Below, piece after piece: positions 1 through 8,999 of a stretch of DNA of 64,000 nucleotides. The notes under the pieces are model-generated. The model saw only the letters and a program-made list of their open reading frames with translations, was not told the DNA's origin and did no database searches. The translations under genes were made by a program, and so were the position numbers. Origin of the DNA: an uncultured Mediterraneibacter sp. (lineage in GTDB: Bacteria > Bacillota > Clostridia > Lachnospirales > Lachnospiraceae); NCBI RefSeq assembly GCF_944377805.1, contig NZ_CALWFZ010000001.1, positions 186,001 to 250,000 on the forward strand. Direction: 5' to 3'. The number at the start of each line of letters is the position of its first letter. The stretch's first letter is position 1.

Positions 1-902
1 GTCTCCATATCCGGTTTCTCAAATGTAATCTGAGATAGAGCCGTAAAGTCCAGCCTGTCGCCGGGCAGATATCTGCGTTCCGGATAGTAGAGCGCATACT
101 GGATCGGAAGCTTCATATCCGGCGTTCCAAGCTGCGCAATTACCGCTCCGTCCTCATACTCAACCATTGAATGAATGACGCTCTGGGGCTGCACTACCAC
201 CTGAATCTGATCTACTGTAACGCCAAAGAGCCATTTCGCCTCGATCACTTCCAGTCCTTTATTCACCATAGTCGAAGAATCAATCGTGATCTTCCGCCCC
301 ATCTCCCAGTTTGGGTGTTTCAGGGCGTCCTCAACCTGTATATCCGCCAGTTCTTCTCTCTTTTTTCCCCGAAACGGGCCGCCTGACGCTGTCAGAAGAA
401 TCTTCGAGAGAGATTTACTCTGCCCGCCCTGGAGAGACTGAAATATAGCGCTGTGCTCGCTATCCACAGGAAGGATTGAGACGTGGCGTTCCTTTGCAAG
501 GGACATGATAATGTGCCCTGCTGTCACCAATGTCTCCTTATTCGCCAGCGCAATATCCTTTCCTGCTTTGATCGCCTCGATCGTAGGAAGAATGCCGATC
601 ATTCCTACAATTGCCGTAACAAGAATCTCTGATTCCCGCTCTGACGCCACTGCCAGAAGACCATCCATGCCGGAGACAATCTCCACATCTGTGTCTCTGA
701 CACGGCCTTTTAATTCCGCGGCAAGCTCCTCACTCCACACGGCTGCCAGTCTCGGTTTGAATTCGCGTATCTGCTTTTCAAGAAGATCTATGTTTTTCCC
801 CGCCGAGAGCGCGGTTACTTTGATGTCTCCATTTGCGCGGACAATCTCAAGTGTCTGAGTGCCAATGGAGCCTGTCGAGCCAAGTATGGCAATTTTCTTC
901 AT
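1..902 (-). CDS. dxr: 1-deoxy-D-xylulose 5-phosphate reductoisomerase, partial
   Basis: DXP reductoisomerase makes MEP, the first committed intermediate of the non-mevalonate isoprenoid pathway, in the cytoplasm using NADPH. The frame opens with an ATG at 902 and reads [20 protein letters not shown], the N-terminal NADPH-binding GSTGSIG loop, followed by the conserved [12 protein letters not shown] segment, the metal/substrate region [11 protein letters not shown], and the TASGGPFRG motif. It is open to the left edge, so roughly the last quarter of the protein is missing because of the window boundary, not because of damage. It lies 53 bp downstream of cdsA and is the last visible gene of the pyrH-frr-uppS-cdsA-dxr operon, a common firmicute order. 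Confidence 0.96.
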   Translation of the reverse strand, partial: MKKIAILGSTGSIGTQTLEIVRANGDIKVTALSAGKNIDLLEKQIREFKPRLAAVWSEELAAELKGRVRDTDVEIVSGMDGLLAVASERESEILVTAIVGMIGILPTIEAIKAGKDIALANKETLVTAGHIIMSLAKERHVSILPVDSEHSAIFQSLQGGQSKSLSKILLTASGGPFRGKKREELADIQVEDALKHPNWEMGRKITIDSSTMVNKGLEVIEAKWLFGVTVDQIQVVVQPQSVIHSMVEYEDGAVIAQLGTPDMKLPIQYALYYPERRYLPGDRLDFTALSQITFEKPDME

Positions 903-955
903 ATGTCCTTAACCTCATTTCTTATCATATAAACAGAAATATTGTTCCTGTAGAT

Positions 956-1768
956 CTACAAAAGGACTGCAAGATAGTATATGATCGGAGCGGTAAATAT
1001 GACACTGTCAAACCGGTCGAGAATCCCGCCGTGTCCGGGAATCAGTTTCCCGTAGTCTTTAATATTGTGATACCTCTTGATAGCGGAAGCAGCCAGATCT
1101 CCCACCTGAGAGATCGCTCCTCCTGCCGCTCCGATCAGCGCATAACTGGTCAGGCTGACTCCGGCGCCTCCCCAGTGATTGATCGCAAGCGCATATAAAA
1201 CACCGATAAGAGCGGCGCCCAGAATCCCGCCGATTCCTCCTTCGACAGATTTTTTCGGGCTTAGGACCGGCGCCATCTTGTGCCTGCCGATCAGCATGCC
1301 CACACAGTACGCGCAGGTATCGCATCCCCAGGAACTGACAAACACAAGCCAGACAGTAAAAATTCCTCCCGTGAGAAGTCTCGTCTGGTAGATGTATGAA
1401 AGCATTACCGCCACATAGAACAGGCCAAAAAACGCCGCAAAAATCTGCTGGGTGTTATATCTGGGATAGGCGAATACGAGAACAGCCATCTGACAGATAA
1501 GAAATGCCATAAAGAGCATCATAAACCAGGCGGTCTGCTCCCCCGGTATCTGTTCCTTAAAATAGATAAGAGTATAATATAATACCGCAAAAATATATCC
1601 GGCAATACCCGGTGCTTTCTTTTCGATTCCAAATACTTTGTAGAGTTCCGTCATTCCGATCAGGCTGATCAGAAACAGTACCGCAAATAACAGCTCCCCT
1701 CCCATGATCAGGGTGGCAAGCGCTATGATCATCAGGAGTATTCCGCTTAAAAGACGTGCTCTAAACAT
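956..1768 (-). CDS. cdsA: phosphatidate cytidylyltransferase
   Basis: CdsA makes CDP-diacylglycerol from phosphatidic acid and CTP at the cytoplasmic membrane, the branch point for phospholipid synthesis. The 270-aa protein is strongly hydrophobic from its N-terminus, with about seven or eight membrane segments, and its C-terminal part from about residue 223 carries the family signature GDLAASAIKR followed by KDYGKLIPGHGGILDRFDS. Length is normal for the family. Only one base separates its ATG from the uppS stop codon, so the two are translationally close. Identity is secure from signature and context. Confidence 0.96.
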   Translation of the reverse strand: MFRARLLSGILLMIIALATLIMGGELLFAVLFLISLIGMTELYKVFGIEKKAPGIAGYIFAVLYYTLIYFKEQIPGEQTAWFMMLFMAFLICQMAVLVFAYPRYNTQQIFAAFFGLFYVAVMLSYIYQTRLLTGGIFTVWLVFVSSWGCDTCAYCVGMLIGRHKMAPVLSPKKSVEGGIGGILGAALIGVLYALAINHWGGAGVSLTSYALIGAAGGAISQVGDLAASAIKRYHNIKDYGKLIPGHGGILDRFDSVIFTAPIIYYLAVLL

Positions 1769-1769
1769 A

Positions 1770-2477
1770 TTATGCCTCCTCTACTCCACCAAACCTTCGG
1801 TGCCTGTGGTTGAATACCTCGACCGCTTTTACCAGTTCCTCCTTTGTAAAATCCGGCCAGGGCACATCTGTAAAATAGAATTCCGAATAGGCCAGCTGCC
1901 AGAGCAGATAATTGGACAATCGCTGCTCTCCGCTCGTCCGGATCATAAGGTCCGGATCCGGAATACCATGAGTATCCAGATAAGATTCAAATACAGACTC
2001 GTCGATAGCATCCGCGTCAAGCCTGCCATCCCGGCAGGCAATCGCCATCTTTCTGGCCGCCCGTGTCAGTTCGTCCCTGCTTCCATAGTTCAGGGCTATC
2101 GTAAAATTCAGCCCGCCGTTATTCACGGTCGCCTCTTCCAGCTCCCTGATCCGGTTTTTAATATCTTCATCCAGCGGGTCAATGTCGCCGATTACACGGA
2201 TTTTCATATCATTTTTCGCCGCTGTTTTCAGACAGGTTTTCATATAATTGCGAAGCAGTTTCATAAGAGCCGACACTTCGCCTTCCGGACGGCTCCAGTT
2301 CTCGGTGGAAAACGCATAGACAGTCAGATATTTAATTCCCATCCGCCATGCCTCCTCGCAGATGCGCTCCACATTTTTGCTTCCCTGAGCATGTCCGTAA
2401 TTCCTCGGCATGCCTTTTGATTTCGCCCAGCGCCCGTTCCCATCTAATATAATCGCAATATGCTGAGGTACATTCAT
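1770..2477 (-). CDS. uppS: isoprenyl transferase (undecaprenyl diphosphate synthase)
   Basis: Cis-prenyltransferase that elongates farnesyl diphosphate with isopentenyl diphosphate to the C55 carrier lipid used for peptidoglycan and other wall polymers. The 235-aa protein starts MNVPQHIAIILDGNGRWA: Asp12 in the DGNGRWA motif is the catalytic/magnesium residue of the family, followed by GHAQGSKNV and the YAFSTENWSRP segment; the C-terminal LMIRTSGEQRLSNYLLWQ and YFTDVPWPDF motifs are also intact. It sits between frr and cdsA; the 131-bp gap to frr holds a strong hairpin. Confidence 0.96.
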   Translation of the reverse strand: MNVPQHIAIILDGNGRWAKSKGMPRNYGHAQGSKNVERICEEAWRMGIKYLTVYAFSTENWSRPEGEVSALMKLLRNYMKTCLKTAAKNDMKIRVIGDIDPLDEDIKNRIRELEEATVNNGGLNFTIALNYGSRDELTRAARKMAIACRDGRLDADAIDESVFESYLDTHGIPDPDLMIRTSGEQRLSNYLLWQLAYSEFYFTDVPWPDFTKEELVKAVEVFNHRHRRFGGVEEA

Positions 2478-2554
2478 CCTATCTTCCTCTCATCATCTAT
2501 TATTATTACCGGAAATCAAAATTTACCGTAATGAAAAAGATCGCAATGCGCTGT

Positions 2555-2583
2555 GAAGGGGGCTTACACTGCAAGCCCCCTTC
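2555..2583 (-). other. strong 11-bp hairpin between frr and uppS
   Basis: Perfect inverted repeat GAAGGGGGCTT / AAGCCCCCTTC with a 7-base loop. On the minus strand it follows frr and precedes uppS. There is no immediate T-run on either strand, so it is not a typical intrinsic terminator; it may be an mRNA-stability or processing element that separates expression of pyrH-frr from uppS-cdsA-dxr. Confidence 0.6.
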
Positions 2584-2608
2584 TCACCCTGCGAACTATA
2601 CTGCAAAA

Positions 2609-3160
2609 TTATACAGTCATAATCTCTTTTGATTTTGATTCAATCATCTTATCAATCTTGGCGATATACTTATCCGTCACTTTCTGAAGCTCGTCTTCCA
2701 GATCCTTGATCCCGTCTTCTGAGATCTCCGTTCCTTTGAGCTTCTTAAACGCCACATTGCCGTCTCTGCGGATATTGCGAACCGCCACTTTTGCCGCCTC
2801 GCCCTTTTTCTTTACATCTTTTGCAAGTTCTTTTCTGCGCTCCTCAGTGAGTTCCGGGAAAACAAGGCGGACGGAAGAACCGTCATTGGTCGGATTGATT
2901 CCTATATCAGAGGTGAGAATCGCTTTTTCAATTTCCTTGAGCATGCTCTTCTCCCAGGGCTGGATCTGAATCATCCTCGCCTCGGGAACAGATATGTTCG
3001 CCACCTGTTGAATCGGAGTCGGCGCTCCGTAATAGTCCACTGTCACCTTGTCCAGTACATGTGGGTTGGCGCGGCCCGCACGGATCGTGGCAAGCTCTGC
3101 GTCAAGATTATTGATCGTCTTTGTCATTTTACCGTCATAAACCGTCACTTTTTCATTCAT
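2609..3160 (-). CDS. frr: ribosome recycling factor
   Basis: RRF splits post-termination ribosomes together with EF-G. The 183-aa length matches the family almost exactly, and the conserved blocks are visible: the N-terminal helix with [21 protein letters not shown], then [21 protein letters not shown] and [16 protein letters not shown], and the C-terminal VRNIRRDGN segment. A consensus AGGAGG lies at the right distance upstream of the ATG at 3160, 13 bp after the pyrH stop, so pyrH and frr are one transcription unit. Confidence 0.97.
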   Translation of the reverse strand: MNEKVTVYDGKMTKTINNLDAELATIRAGRANPHVLDKVTVDYYGAPTPIQQVANISVPEARMIQIQPWEKSMLKEIEKAILTSDIGINPTNDGSSVRLVFPELTEERRKELAKDVKKKGEAAKVAVRNIRRDGNVAFKKLKGTEISEDGIKDLEDELQKVTDKYIAKIDKMIESKSKEIMTV

Positions 3161-3173
3161 CGTTGAAATCCTC

Positions 3174-3869
3174 CTATACTGTCACTTTTGTTCCGGTAAA
3201 GCTGCCGCTTATAGTGTTCACAATGCTGTTCTCCTCCCCCAGTCCGAATACCAGCATCGGCATTTTATTCTCAAGGCACAGGATAGATGCTGTGAGATCC
3301 ACCGCCGCAAGCCTCTTGTCTATTACTTCCTGGATCGTAACCTCGTCATATTTAACTGCCGCCGGATTCACCTTCGGATCACTGTCATAAATTCCGTCGA
3401 TTGCTTTCGCCAGCAGCATGGCATCCGCCTCAATCTCAACAGCCCTTAAGACTGCTCCCGTATCGGTGGAAAAATAAGGATGGCCCGTTCCGCCAGCAAA
3501 GAAGATAACTTTGCCGGTCTCAAGCGCCTCTACCGCGGCATCCTTAGAAAACAGGGAAGTAAACGCTCCGCAGACAAAAGGTGTAAACACTTCTGTCTTC
3601 ATCCCCACATAGCGGAAAATATCAGACACATAGATACAGTTCATCACCGTCGCCAGCATCCCGATCTGATCCGCCTTTGTCCGGTCGATCGTCTCACTCG
3701 TCCTGCCCCGCCAGAAGTTTCCTCCTCCGGTCACAATCGCGACCTGAATACCGTCATCTACCAGTTTTTTCACCTGGCGCGCAACGCCGATACAGGTCGC
3801 TTCGTCAAATCCTGTCTTTTTATCTCCCGCGAGGGCCTCGCCGCTTAATTTAAGTAGTACTCTTTTCAT
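3174..3869 (-). CDS. pyrH: UMP kinase
   Basis: Phosphorylates UMP to UDP in pyrimidine nucleotide synthesis; bacterial enzyme of the amino acid kinase fold. I start it at the ATG at 3869 ([13 protein letters not shown], 231 aa) because an AAGGAG site lies about ten bases upstream and this is the usual N-terminus; the frame can be extended 16 codons to 3917 but those residues are not conserved. Visible motifs are [29 protein letters not shown] and the ATP-site region [15 protein letters not shown]. First gene of its operon, with a good promoter at 3908-3936. Confidence 0.96.
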   Translation of the reverse strand: MKRVLLKLSGEALAGDKKTGFDEATCIGVARQVKKLVDDGIQVAIVTGGGNFWRGRTSETIDRTKADQIGMLATVMNCIYVSDIFRYVGMKTEVFTPFVCGAFTSLFSKDAAVEALETGKVIFFAGGTGHPYFSTDTGAVLRAVEIEADAMLLAKAIDGIYDSDPKVNPAAVKYDEVTIQEVIDKRLAAVDLTASILCLENKMPMLVFGLGEENSIVNTISGSFTGTKVTV

Positions 3870-3907
3870 TTTGTATGGACTCCTTTGATTTTCTCTGGCT
3901 AAAATGA

Positions 3908-3936
3908 AGTATAACATAAGTTTTCCAGTTTGTCAT
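3908..3936 (-). promoter_or_regulatory. promoter of pyrH-frr-uppS-cdsA-dxr operon
   Basis: Read on the minus strand: -35 ATGACA (3936-3931), 17-base spacer, -10 TATACT (3913-3908), about 40 bases before the pyrH ATG. Five of six bases match consensus in each box. Confidence 0.7.
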
Positions 3937-3964
3937 GTATATACTCTTCCTATTCATAAAACTG

Positions 3965-3993
3965 TTGACATTCTCACCGCTTTGATTTATGAT
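3965..3993 (+). promoter_or_regulatory. promoter of aroF-aroB
   Basis: -35 TTGACA (3965-3970), 17-base spacer, -10 TATGAT (3988-3993). Predicted start near 4000 gives a leader of about 110 bases before aroF, which contains a hairpin with a T-run. Confidence 0.8.
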
Positions 3994-4003
3994 ACAAATG
4001 GTT

Positions 4004-4046
4004 TTCGCGCTTTAAACAACTAAAATTTTACAGTGCGAAGTTTTTA
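4004..4046 (+). terminator. terminator-like hairpin in aroF leader
   Basis: TTCGCGC (4004-4010) pairs with GTGCGAA (4033-4039; one G-U pair) and is followed by GTTTTTATT. It lies directly after the predicted start of transcription and before the gene it leads into, so it is a candidate attenuator rather than an ordinary end-of-operon terminator. The upstream gene (pyrH) points the other way. Confidence 0.5.
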
Positions 4047-4113
4047 TTGATAGAATTATATATATCAGATAATTCCTTTCTATTTAATAAATGAAACCGG
4101 AGGAAAAACAAAA

Positions 4114-5127
4114 ATGATCATTGTACTAAAACCACACACTTCTGAAGAAAATATTACCCGGGTAGAAAACCTGGTCAAAAACCGGGGGCTTGACACCCAC
4201 ATCGTACGGGGTACGGAGATGACAATCATCGGCTGTATCGGAGATACAACACTGATCGACCCCCGCCTCTTTGAGGTAGACAGCTGCGTCGACAAAGTCA
4301 TGCATGTGCAGGAACCTTACAAACTGGCGAACCGTGCCTTCCATCCTGAGGATTCCGTTGTAGATGTATCAGGTGTAAAAATCGGCGCAGGCCATATGGC
4401 GTTTATTGCCGGTCCGTGTTCGGTTGAATCTTTCGAGCAGGTGCTTGAAGTGGCAAAATCAATCAAAGCGTCCGGCGCGAATATGCTGCGCGGCGGCGCA
4501 TTCAAGCCGAGAACGAGCCCTTACTCTTTCCAGGGACTTGGAATGGAAGGACTGGATATTCTCTGCGCTGTCAAGAAAGAAGTCGGACTCCCTATCGTAA
4601 CCGAACTTATGTCTCCGCAGCATCTGGATGTATTTAACGAGAAAGTAGATCTCATCCAGATTGGAGCCCGCAATATGCAGAATTTCGACCTCCTCAAACA
4701 ACTCGGACAAATTGACCGCCCGATTCTGTTAAAGCGCGGGCTTAACGCGACATACGAAGAGTGGGTCATGTCCGCTGAATACATCATGGCAGCCGGAAAC
4801 GAAAACGTTATTCTCTGCGAGCGCGGTATCCGCACTTTTGAGACATATACAAGAAACACGCTTGATCTTCAGAGCATTCCTGTGCTCCGCAAGAAAACAC
4901 ATCTTCCTGTGGTCATAGACCCAAGTCATGCCGGAGGAAAATGGTGGCTTGTAGAGCCTATGGCGAAAGCCGCCGTAGCTGCCGGGGCGGATGGCCTGAT
5001 GATCGAAGTGCATAATAATCCCGAGTGCGCGCTCTGCGACGGAGCCCAGTCATTGAAACCGGATAAATATGACACGCTTCTGAAACAGGTGAAGCAGATC
5101 GCGGAGGTTGTAGGAAAAAAAGTATGA
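4114..5127 (+). CDS. aroF: 3-deoxy-7-phosphoheptulonate synthase (type I-beta)
   Basis: DAHP synthase condenses PEP and erythrose 4-phosphate, the first step of aromatic amino acid synthesis. The 337-aa protein has an N-terminal ferredoxin-like regulatory domain (about residues 1-70, starting MIIVLKPHTSEENITRV) followed by the barrel with IAGPCSVES (98-106), LRGGAFKPRTSPYSFQG, QIGARNMQNF, LLKRG and VVIDPSHAGG. The extra N-terminal domain is typical of the I-beta subclass and is often the site of allosteric control by aromatic end products. RBS GGAGG lies upstream. The stop overlaps the aroB start by four bases (ATGA), so aroF and aroB are translationally coupled. Confidence 0.96.
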   Translation: MIIVLKPHTSEENITRVENLVKNRGLDTHIVRGTEMTIIGCIGDTTLIDPRLFEVDSCVDKVMHVQEPYKLANRAFHPEDSVVDVSGVKIGAGHMAFIAGPCSVESFEQVLEVAKSIKASGANMLRGGAFKPRTSPYSFQGLGMEGLDILCAVKKEVGLPIVTELMSPQHLDVFNEKVDLIQIGARNMQNFDLLKQLGQIDRPILLKRGLNATYEEWVMSAEYIMAAGNENVILCERGIRTFETYTRNTLDLQSIPVLRKKTHLPVVIDPSHAGGKWWLVEPMAKAAVAAGADGLMIEVHNNPECALCDGAQSLKPDKYDTLLKQVKQIAEVVGKKV

Positions 5128-6191
5128 AATTAACAGTCAGTTTGAAGGAAAATTCATATCCGATTTTTATCGAAAAAGGGATCCTCTCAAAAGCCGGAGA
5201 TTTCATCTCTGGGATTTTCAAAGGACAGCGGATCATGGTTATCTCGGATGATAACGTATTTCCGCTGTTCGGAAAGAGAGTAATGGATTCTTTAAGTAAA
5301 TATGAGTGTCACTCTCTCGTACTCCCTCACGGGGAACCGACGAAGAGCTTTCAGTCTCTGCCGGTAATCTATCAGGCGCTTCTGGAAGCCAGACTGACAA
5401 GAAGCGATCTTATCATCGCCCTTGGCGGCGGGGTAATCGGAGATCTGGCGGGATTTGCCGCGTCAAGCTATCTGCGCGGCATCAGGCTGGTACAGATCCC
5501 TACTTCCCTGCTGGCACAGGTAGATTCTTCCGTCGGCGGAAAAGTGGCTGTCGACCTTCCTCAGGGAAAAAATCTCGTAGGAGCGTTCTTTCAGCCGAAA
5601 ATGGTGCTCATCGACCCGGAGGTACTGGACACTTTACCGGAGCGCTTTATAAAGGACGGCATGGGAGAAGTAATCAAATACGGATGTATCAAAGACGCTT
5701 CTCTTTTCAGGAAGCTCTGTTCTCACACTTCTTTTGAAGATTTAAAGCCGGAACTTTCCGATATCATCGCAAGGTGTGTGGACATTAAGCGGATCGTCGT
5801 GGAAGCTGATCAGTTCGACACAGGGGAGCGAATGCTCTTAAACTTCGGCCATACGCTGGCGCACACTATCGAACAGTACTACAATTACGAGAGAGAGAGC
5901 CACGGAGAAGCCGTGGGAATCGGCATGTACCAAATCACGAAAATGGCGGAGGAAAAAGGAATCACTGCTCCCGGATGTTCTGAGAAGATCAGAAAAGCAC
6001 TGGAAATCTACGGTCTGCCTTCTTCCTGCGGGCTTCCCGTAGATGAATTGACCGATGCAATCGCGCTGGATAAAAAGAATCTCAACGGACATCTCAACAT
6101 CGTACTCTTAAGACAGATCGGCGACAGCTATGTATATCCCACGGACGTTTCATTTTTCAGCGAATCTGACGGCGGGGCTGAAACAATCTGA
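5124..6191 (+). CDS. aroB: 3-dehydroquinate synthase
   Basis: Converts DAHP to 3-dehydroquinate, second step of the shikimate pathway, using NAD and a divalent metal. The 355-aa protein shows the NAD-binding LGGGVIGDLAGFAAS near residues 100-114, the QIPTSLLAQVDSSVGGKVAVD block, GMGEVIKYG, and the metal-binding NFGHTLAHTIEQ and ESHGEAVGIGM histidine/glutamate motifs. Full length. It is coupled to aroF by a four-base overlap and ends only 15 bp before the convergent molybdenum hydroxylase gene, with no obvious terminator hairpin between them. Confidence 0.96.
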   Translation: MKLTVSLKENSYPIFIEKGILSKAGDFISGIFKGQRIMVISDDNVFPLFGKRVMDSLSKYECHSLVLPHGEPTKSFQSLPVIYQALLEARLTRSDLIIALGGGVIGDLAGFAASSYLRGIRLVQIPTSLLAQVDSSVGGKVAVDLPQGKNLVGAFFQPKMVLIDPEVLDTLPERFIKDGMGEVIKYGCIKDASLFRKLCSHTSFEDLKPELSDIIARCVDIKRIVVEADQFDTGERMLLNFGHTLAHTIEQYYNYERESHGEAVGIGMYQITKMAEEKGITAPGCSEKIRKALEIYGLPSSCGLPVDELTDAIALDKKNLNGHLNIVLLRQIGDSYVYPTDVSFFSESDGGAETI

Positions 6192-6206
6192 CATAAATAG
6201 GAGAAA

Positions 6207-8522
6207 TTATTCTTTTTCCCGTATTCCCCTGCAGACTTTCTCCGCGGTCATCGGAAGTTCCCGTATGATCACTCCTACCGCGTTCTGTATGGCGTTGGAG
6301 ATCGCAGGCGATGGAGTATTGATCACGATCTCTCCGATCGATTTTGCTCCAAACGGCCCCGTAGGCTCATAGCTGCTCTCGAAATCCACACGGATTGTTC
6401 CTACGTCAAGGCGGCTTGGTATCTTGTACTGCATAAAGGAGTTACTGTAGTTCTTTCCTTTCGTACTATATACAACGTCCTCAAAAAGAGCCATGCCGAT
6501 TCCCTGTGCGATACCGCCCTCGGTCTGAACCCTGGCAAGCCCCGGATTGACTACAGTTCCACAGTCTACGACTGCCGCGTAGTCGATCATCTCCACCACT
6601 CCGGTCTCCCTGTCAACCTCCACTTCCGCAATGCCCGCCATGAACGGCGGCGGTGAAGTCGGTGATGAAAACGCCTCGCTTGCACAGAGCGCCTCGTTGT
6701 TAAAACACATTACCCTGTTTCCAATGTCTTTCCTCGAGATAGATTCCCCTGTCTTAAGATTCACCACCTCTGAGCCATTGAATTCCACATCATCCACAGA
6801 GCATCCGAGGTACTCCGCTCCTCTCTCACAGATCTTCCCGATCAGCTTCTCGCATGTCCGAACTACTGCCATCCCCGTCACATATGTAGTGCTGGACGCA
6901 TAGGAACCGCAGTCATAAGGAGAAGTGTCTGTGTCCACTCCATGTACAATAATCTCATTCATTTCGCAGTCCAGACACTCCGCCGCCATCTGTGAGAGAA
7001 TCGTGTCGCAGCCGGTTCCCATATCTGTAGCGCCCACCATCAGACTATAGAAACCATCGTCGTTGACTTTGATCGCGACAGCTCCCGTATCCACGCCCGA
7101 TATGCCGGATCCCTGCATCGCCATAGCGACGCCCACTCCCCGGACTTTTCCGCCTCCCATATCACGGCATGGGTATTTCTCGTTCCATCCGATCATCTCT
7201 TTGGCGCGGGCAAGACACCGGTCGAGCGCGCAGCTTTCTGCCCGCTCCCCATAGTACGCCGGCATAATCTGTCCTTCTCGCACCAGATTTTTCTCTCTTA
7301 GCACTGTGGGATCCATGCCCAGCACCTCAGCCAGCTCATTGACCGCAGACTCCAGGGCAAAAATACCCTGGGTCGCTCCATATCCCCGGTATGCTCCCGA
7401 TGACATTACATTTGTATACACTACGTCATAAGTAAAGCGGAATGCCTCGGCCTGTCCGTACAGCGGGATCGACTTGTGACCGGAAAGCCCCACTGTCGTC
7501 GGGCCGTGTTCCCCAAAAGCTCCCGTATTAGACAGTGTATAGAGATCAATCCCCCGGATATGACCGTCTTTATCCGCCCCAAGCCGGACATGCATCTCCA
7601 TCTCATGGCGCGGTGAGGACGCGGTCAGTGACTCCTCTCTCGTAAAGATAATCTTTGCAGGCTTCCCTGTCTTCCATGTGACAAGCGCCGGGTACACCTC
7701 GGACACAGAAGTCTGTTTGGCTCCGAATCCACCGCCGATACGGGGCTTGATAACACGAATCTTACTTTTTGGAATATCCAGCGCATTGCCCAGAATGCGC
7801 CGCACATGAAAGGGAACCTGTGTGGAAGAAACTACATTTAACCTTCCGTATGTATCCATATAAGTATAGGTGCGGAAAGTTTCCATCATAGCCTGCTGGT
7901 TTGCCTTCGTATGATAGACCCGGTCAATTACATAGTCGCAGGAAGCCAGCACCGTCTCAATATCTCCGCTCTCACTCACACCCGTAGCGCAGAGATTTCT
8001 CTTATTATCTGCACCCACGTTACAGAGACTTCTCCAGTTATCCTCCGGATGAACGAGGATGGGATTGTCCTTTGCCTTGTGAAAATCAAGCACCGGCTCC
8101 AGAACTTCATATTTGATCTTAACCAGCTTGGCAGCCTTTTTTACCGCCTCTTCGGAAGTGCCCGCCACAATAGCGGCCGCGTCTCCCACGAAGCGCATCC
8201 TCTGATCCAGGATCAGGCGGTCGTAGGGGCTCGCTTCCGGATAGGTCTGTCCTGCCAGAGTGAAGCGTTTGTCCGGGCAGTCCTTGTAGGTAAGAATGCA
8301 TTCGATTCCCGGCACTGCCTCCGCTCTCGCTGTGTTGATCTCTTGGATCAGCGCGTGAGCATAAGGGCTTCTTATAAGCTTTACAATCAGACAGTCTGAT
8401 GGGGCCAGGTCATTGGTATAGACCGCCTTTCCGGTTACAAGAGCTTCTGCGTCCACTTTTGGAACCGCATGGTTTACAACACGCATATCTGCCGCTTTTC
8501 CCTTTGCTTCTTTTTTGCTCAT
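6207..8522 (-). CDS. xanthine dehydrogenase family protein, molybdopterin-binding subunit
   Basis: Large catalytic subunit of a molybdenum hydroxylase. Start chosen at 8522 (MSKKEAKGKA, 771 aa) because AAGGAGG lies just upstream and the ATG overlaps the [2Fe-2S] subunit stop by four bases; the frame extends further but without conservation. The N-terminal domain reads KVDAEALVTGKAVYTNDL; the Mo-cofactor domain has RIGGGFGAKQTS, SGAYRGYGATQG, the glycine-rich AMQGSGISGVD segment and the C-terminal GPFGAKSIGEIVINT with the conserved glutamate near the Mo site. Separate Mo, Fe-S and FAD genes are usual for bacterial enzymes. The family oxidises purines and other N-heterocycles; the substrate cannot be read from the sequence, so purine hydroxylase is only the likeliest choice. 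Confidence 0.9.
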   Translation of the reverse strand: MSKKEAKGKAADMRVVNHAVPKVDAEALVTGKAVYTNDLAPSDCLIVKLIRSPYAHALIQEINTARAEAVPGIECILTYKDCPDKRFTLAGQTYPEASPYDRLILDQRMRFVGDAAAIVAGTSEEAVKKAAKLVKIKYEVLEPVLDFHKAKDNPILVHPEDNWRSLCNVGADNKRNLCATGVSESGDIETVLASCDYVIDRVYHTKANQQAMMETFRTYTYMDTYGRLNVVSSTQVPFHVRRILGNALDIPKSKIRVIKPRIGGGFGAKQTSVSEVYPALVTWKTGKPAKIIFTREESLTASSPRHEMEMHVRLGADKDGHIRGIDLYTLSNTGAFGEHGPTTVGLSGHKSIPLYGQAEAFRFTYDVVYTNVMSSGAYRGYGATQGIFALESAVNELAEVLGMDPTVLREKNLVREGQIMPAYYGERAESCALDRCLARAKEMIGWNEKYPCRDMGGGKVRGVGVAMAMQGSGISGVDTGAVAIKVNDDGFYSLMVGATDMGTGCDTILSQMAAECLDCEMNEIIVHGVDTDTSPYDCGSYASSTTYVTGMAVVRTCEKLIGKICERGAEYLGCSVDDVEFNGSEVVNLKTGESISRKDIGNRVMCFNNEALCASEAFSSPTSPPPFMAGIAEVEVDRETGVVEMIDYAAVVDCGTVVNPGLARVQTEGGIAQGIGMALFEDVVYSTKGKNYSNSFMQYKIPSRLDVGTIRVDFESSYEPTGPFGAKSIGEIVINTPSPAISNAIQNAVGVIIRELPMTAEKVCRGIREKE

Positions 8523-8998
8523 GCATATTCCTCCTTCCCACCTTTTTCTTTCTGAACCGCCATGTATTTTTGTATCGCCCGAAGCTGGCTCATGTACCCG
8601 GTGCACCGGCACAGATTTCCGGCAAGATACTCTTTGATTTCCTCTGTTCCCGGGTTATCCAGTTCCCGCTTCATTGCCAGCACATTCATAATAAATCCCG
8701 GAGAGCAGAATCCGCACTGTTCTCCGCCCTCTGCGGCGAGAAATCTGCCGAATTCCGCCGCCTCATCTTCCAGACCTTCCAGCGTCATAACCTGGCGGCC
8801 TTCTACACCCGCGGCAAGCACGGAACAGGAAAGTCTTGATTTGCCGTCTATCCAGACTGTACACAAACCACAGTTCGTCGTCTCGCACCCGCATTTCACA
8901 CTCTTGCATCCCAGGGAACGGACTACGTCCAGAAGGAGAGTATCCGGCCCCACATCAGCTGTTACCTGTTTATTATTTAAGATAAACTGTATTTCCAT
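8519..8998 (-). CDS. molybdenum hydroxylase [2Fe-2S] subunit
   Basis: Small electron-transfer subunit with two [2Fe-2S] clusters. Residues 1-75 form the plant-ferredoxin-type domain with Cys38, Cys43, Cys46 and Cys58 in CGCETTNCGLCTVWIDG and SCSV; the helical C-terminal domain has EQCGFCSPGFIMNVL and CRCTGYMSQLRAI. Length 159 aa is normal. It is placed between the FAD and Mo subunits, one base after the FAD gene and overlapping the Mo gene by four bases, so the three subunits are made from one message. Confidence 0.95.
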   Translation of the reverse strand: MEIQFILNNKQVTADVGPDTLLLDVVRSLGCKSVKCGCETTNCGLCTVWIDGKSRLSCSVLAAGVEGRQVMTLEGLEDEAAEFGRFLAAEGGEQCGFCSPGFIMNVLAMKRELDNPGTEEIKEYLAGNLCRCTGYMSQLRAIQKYMAVQKEKGGKEEYA

Positions 8999-8999
8999 C

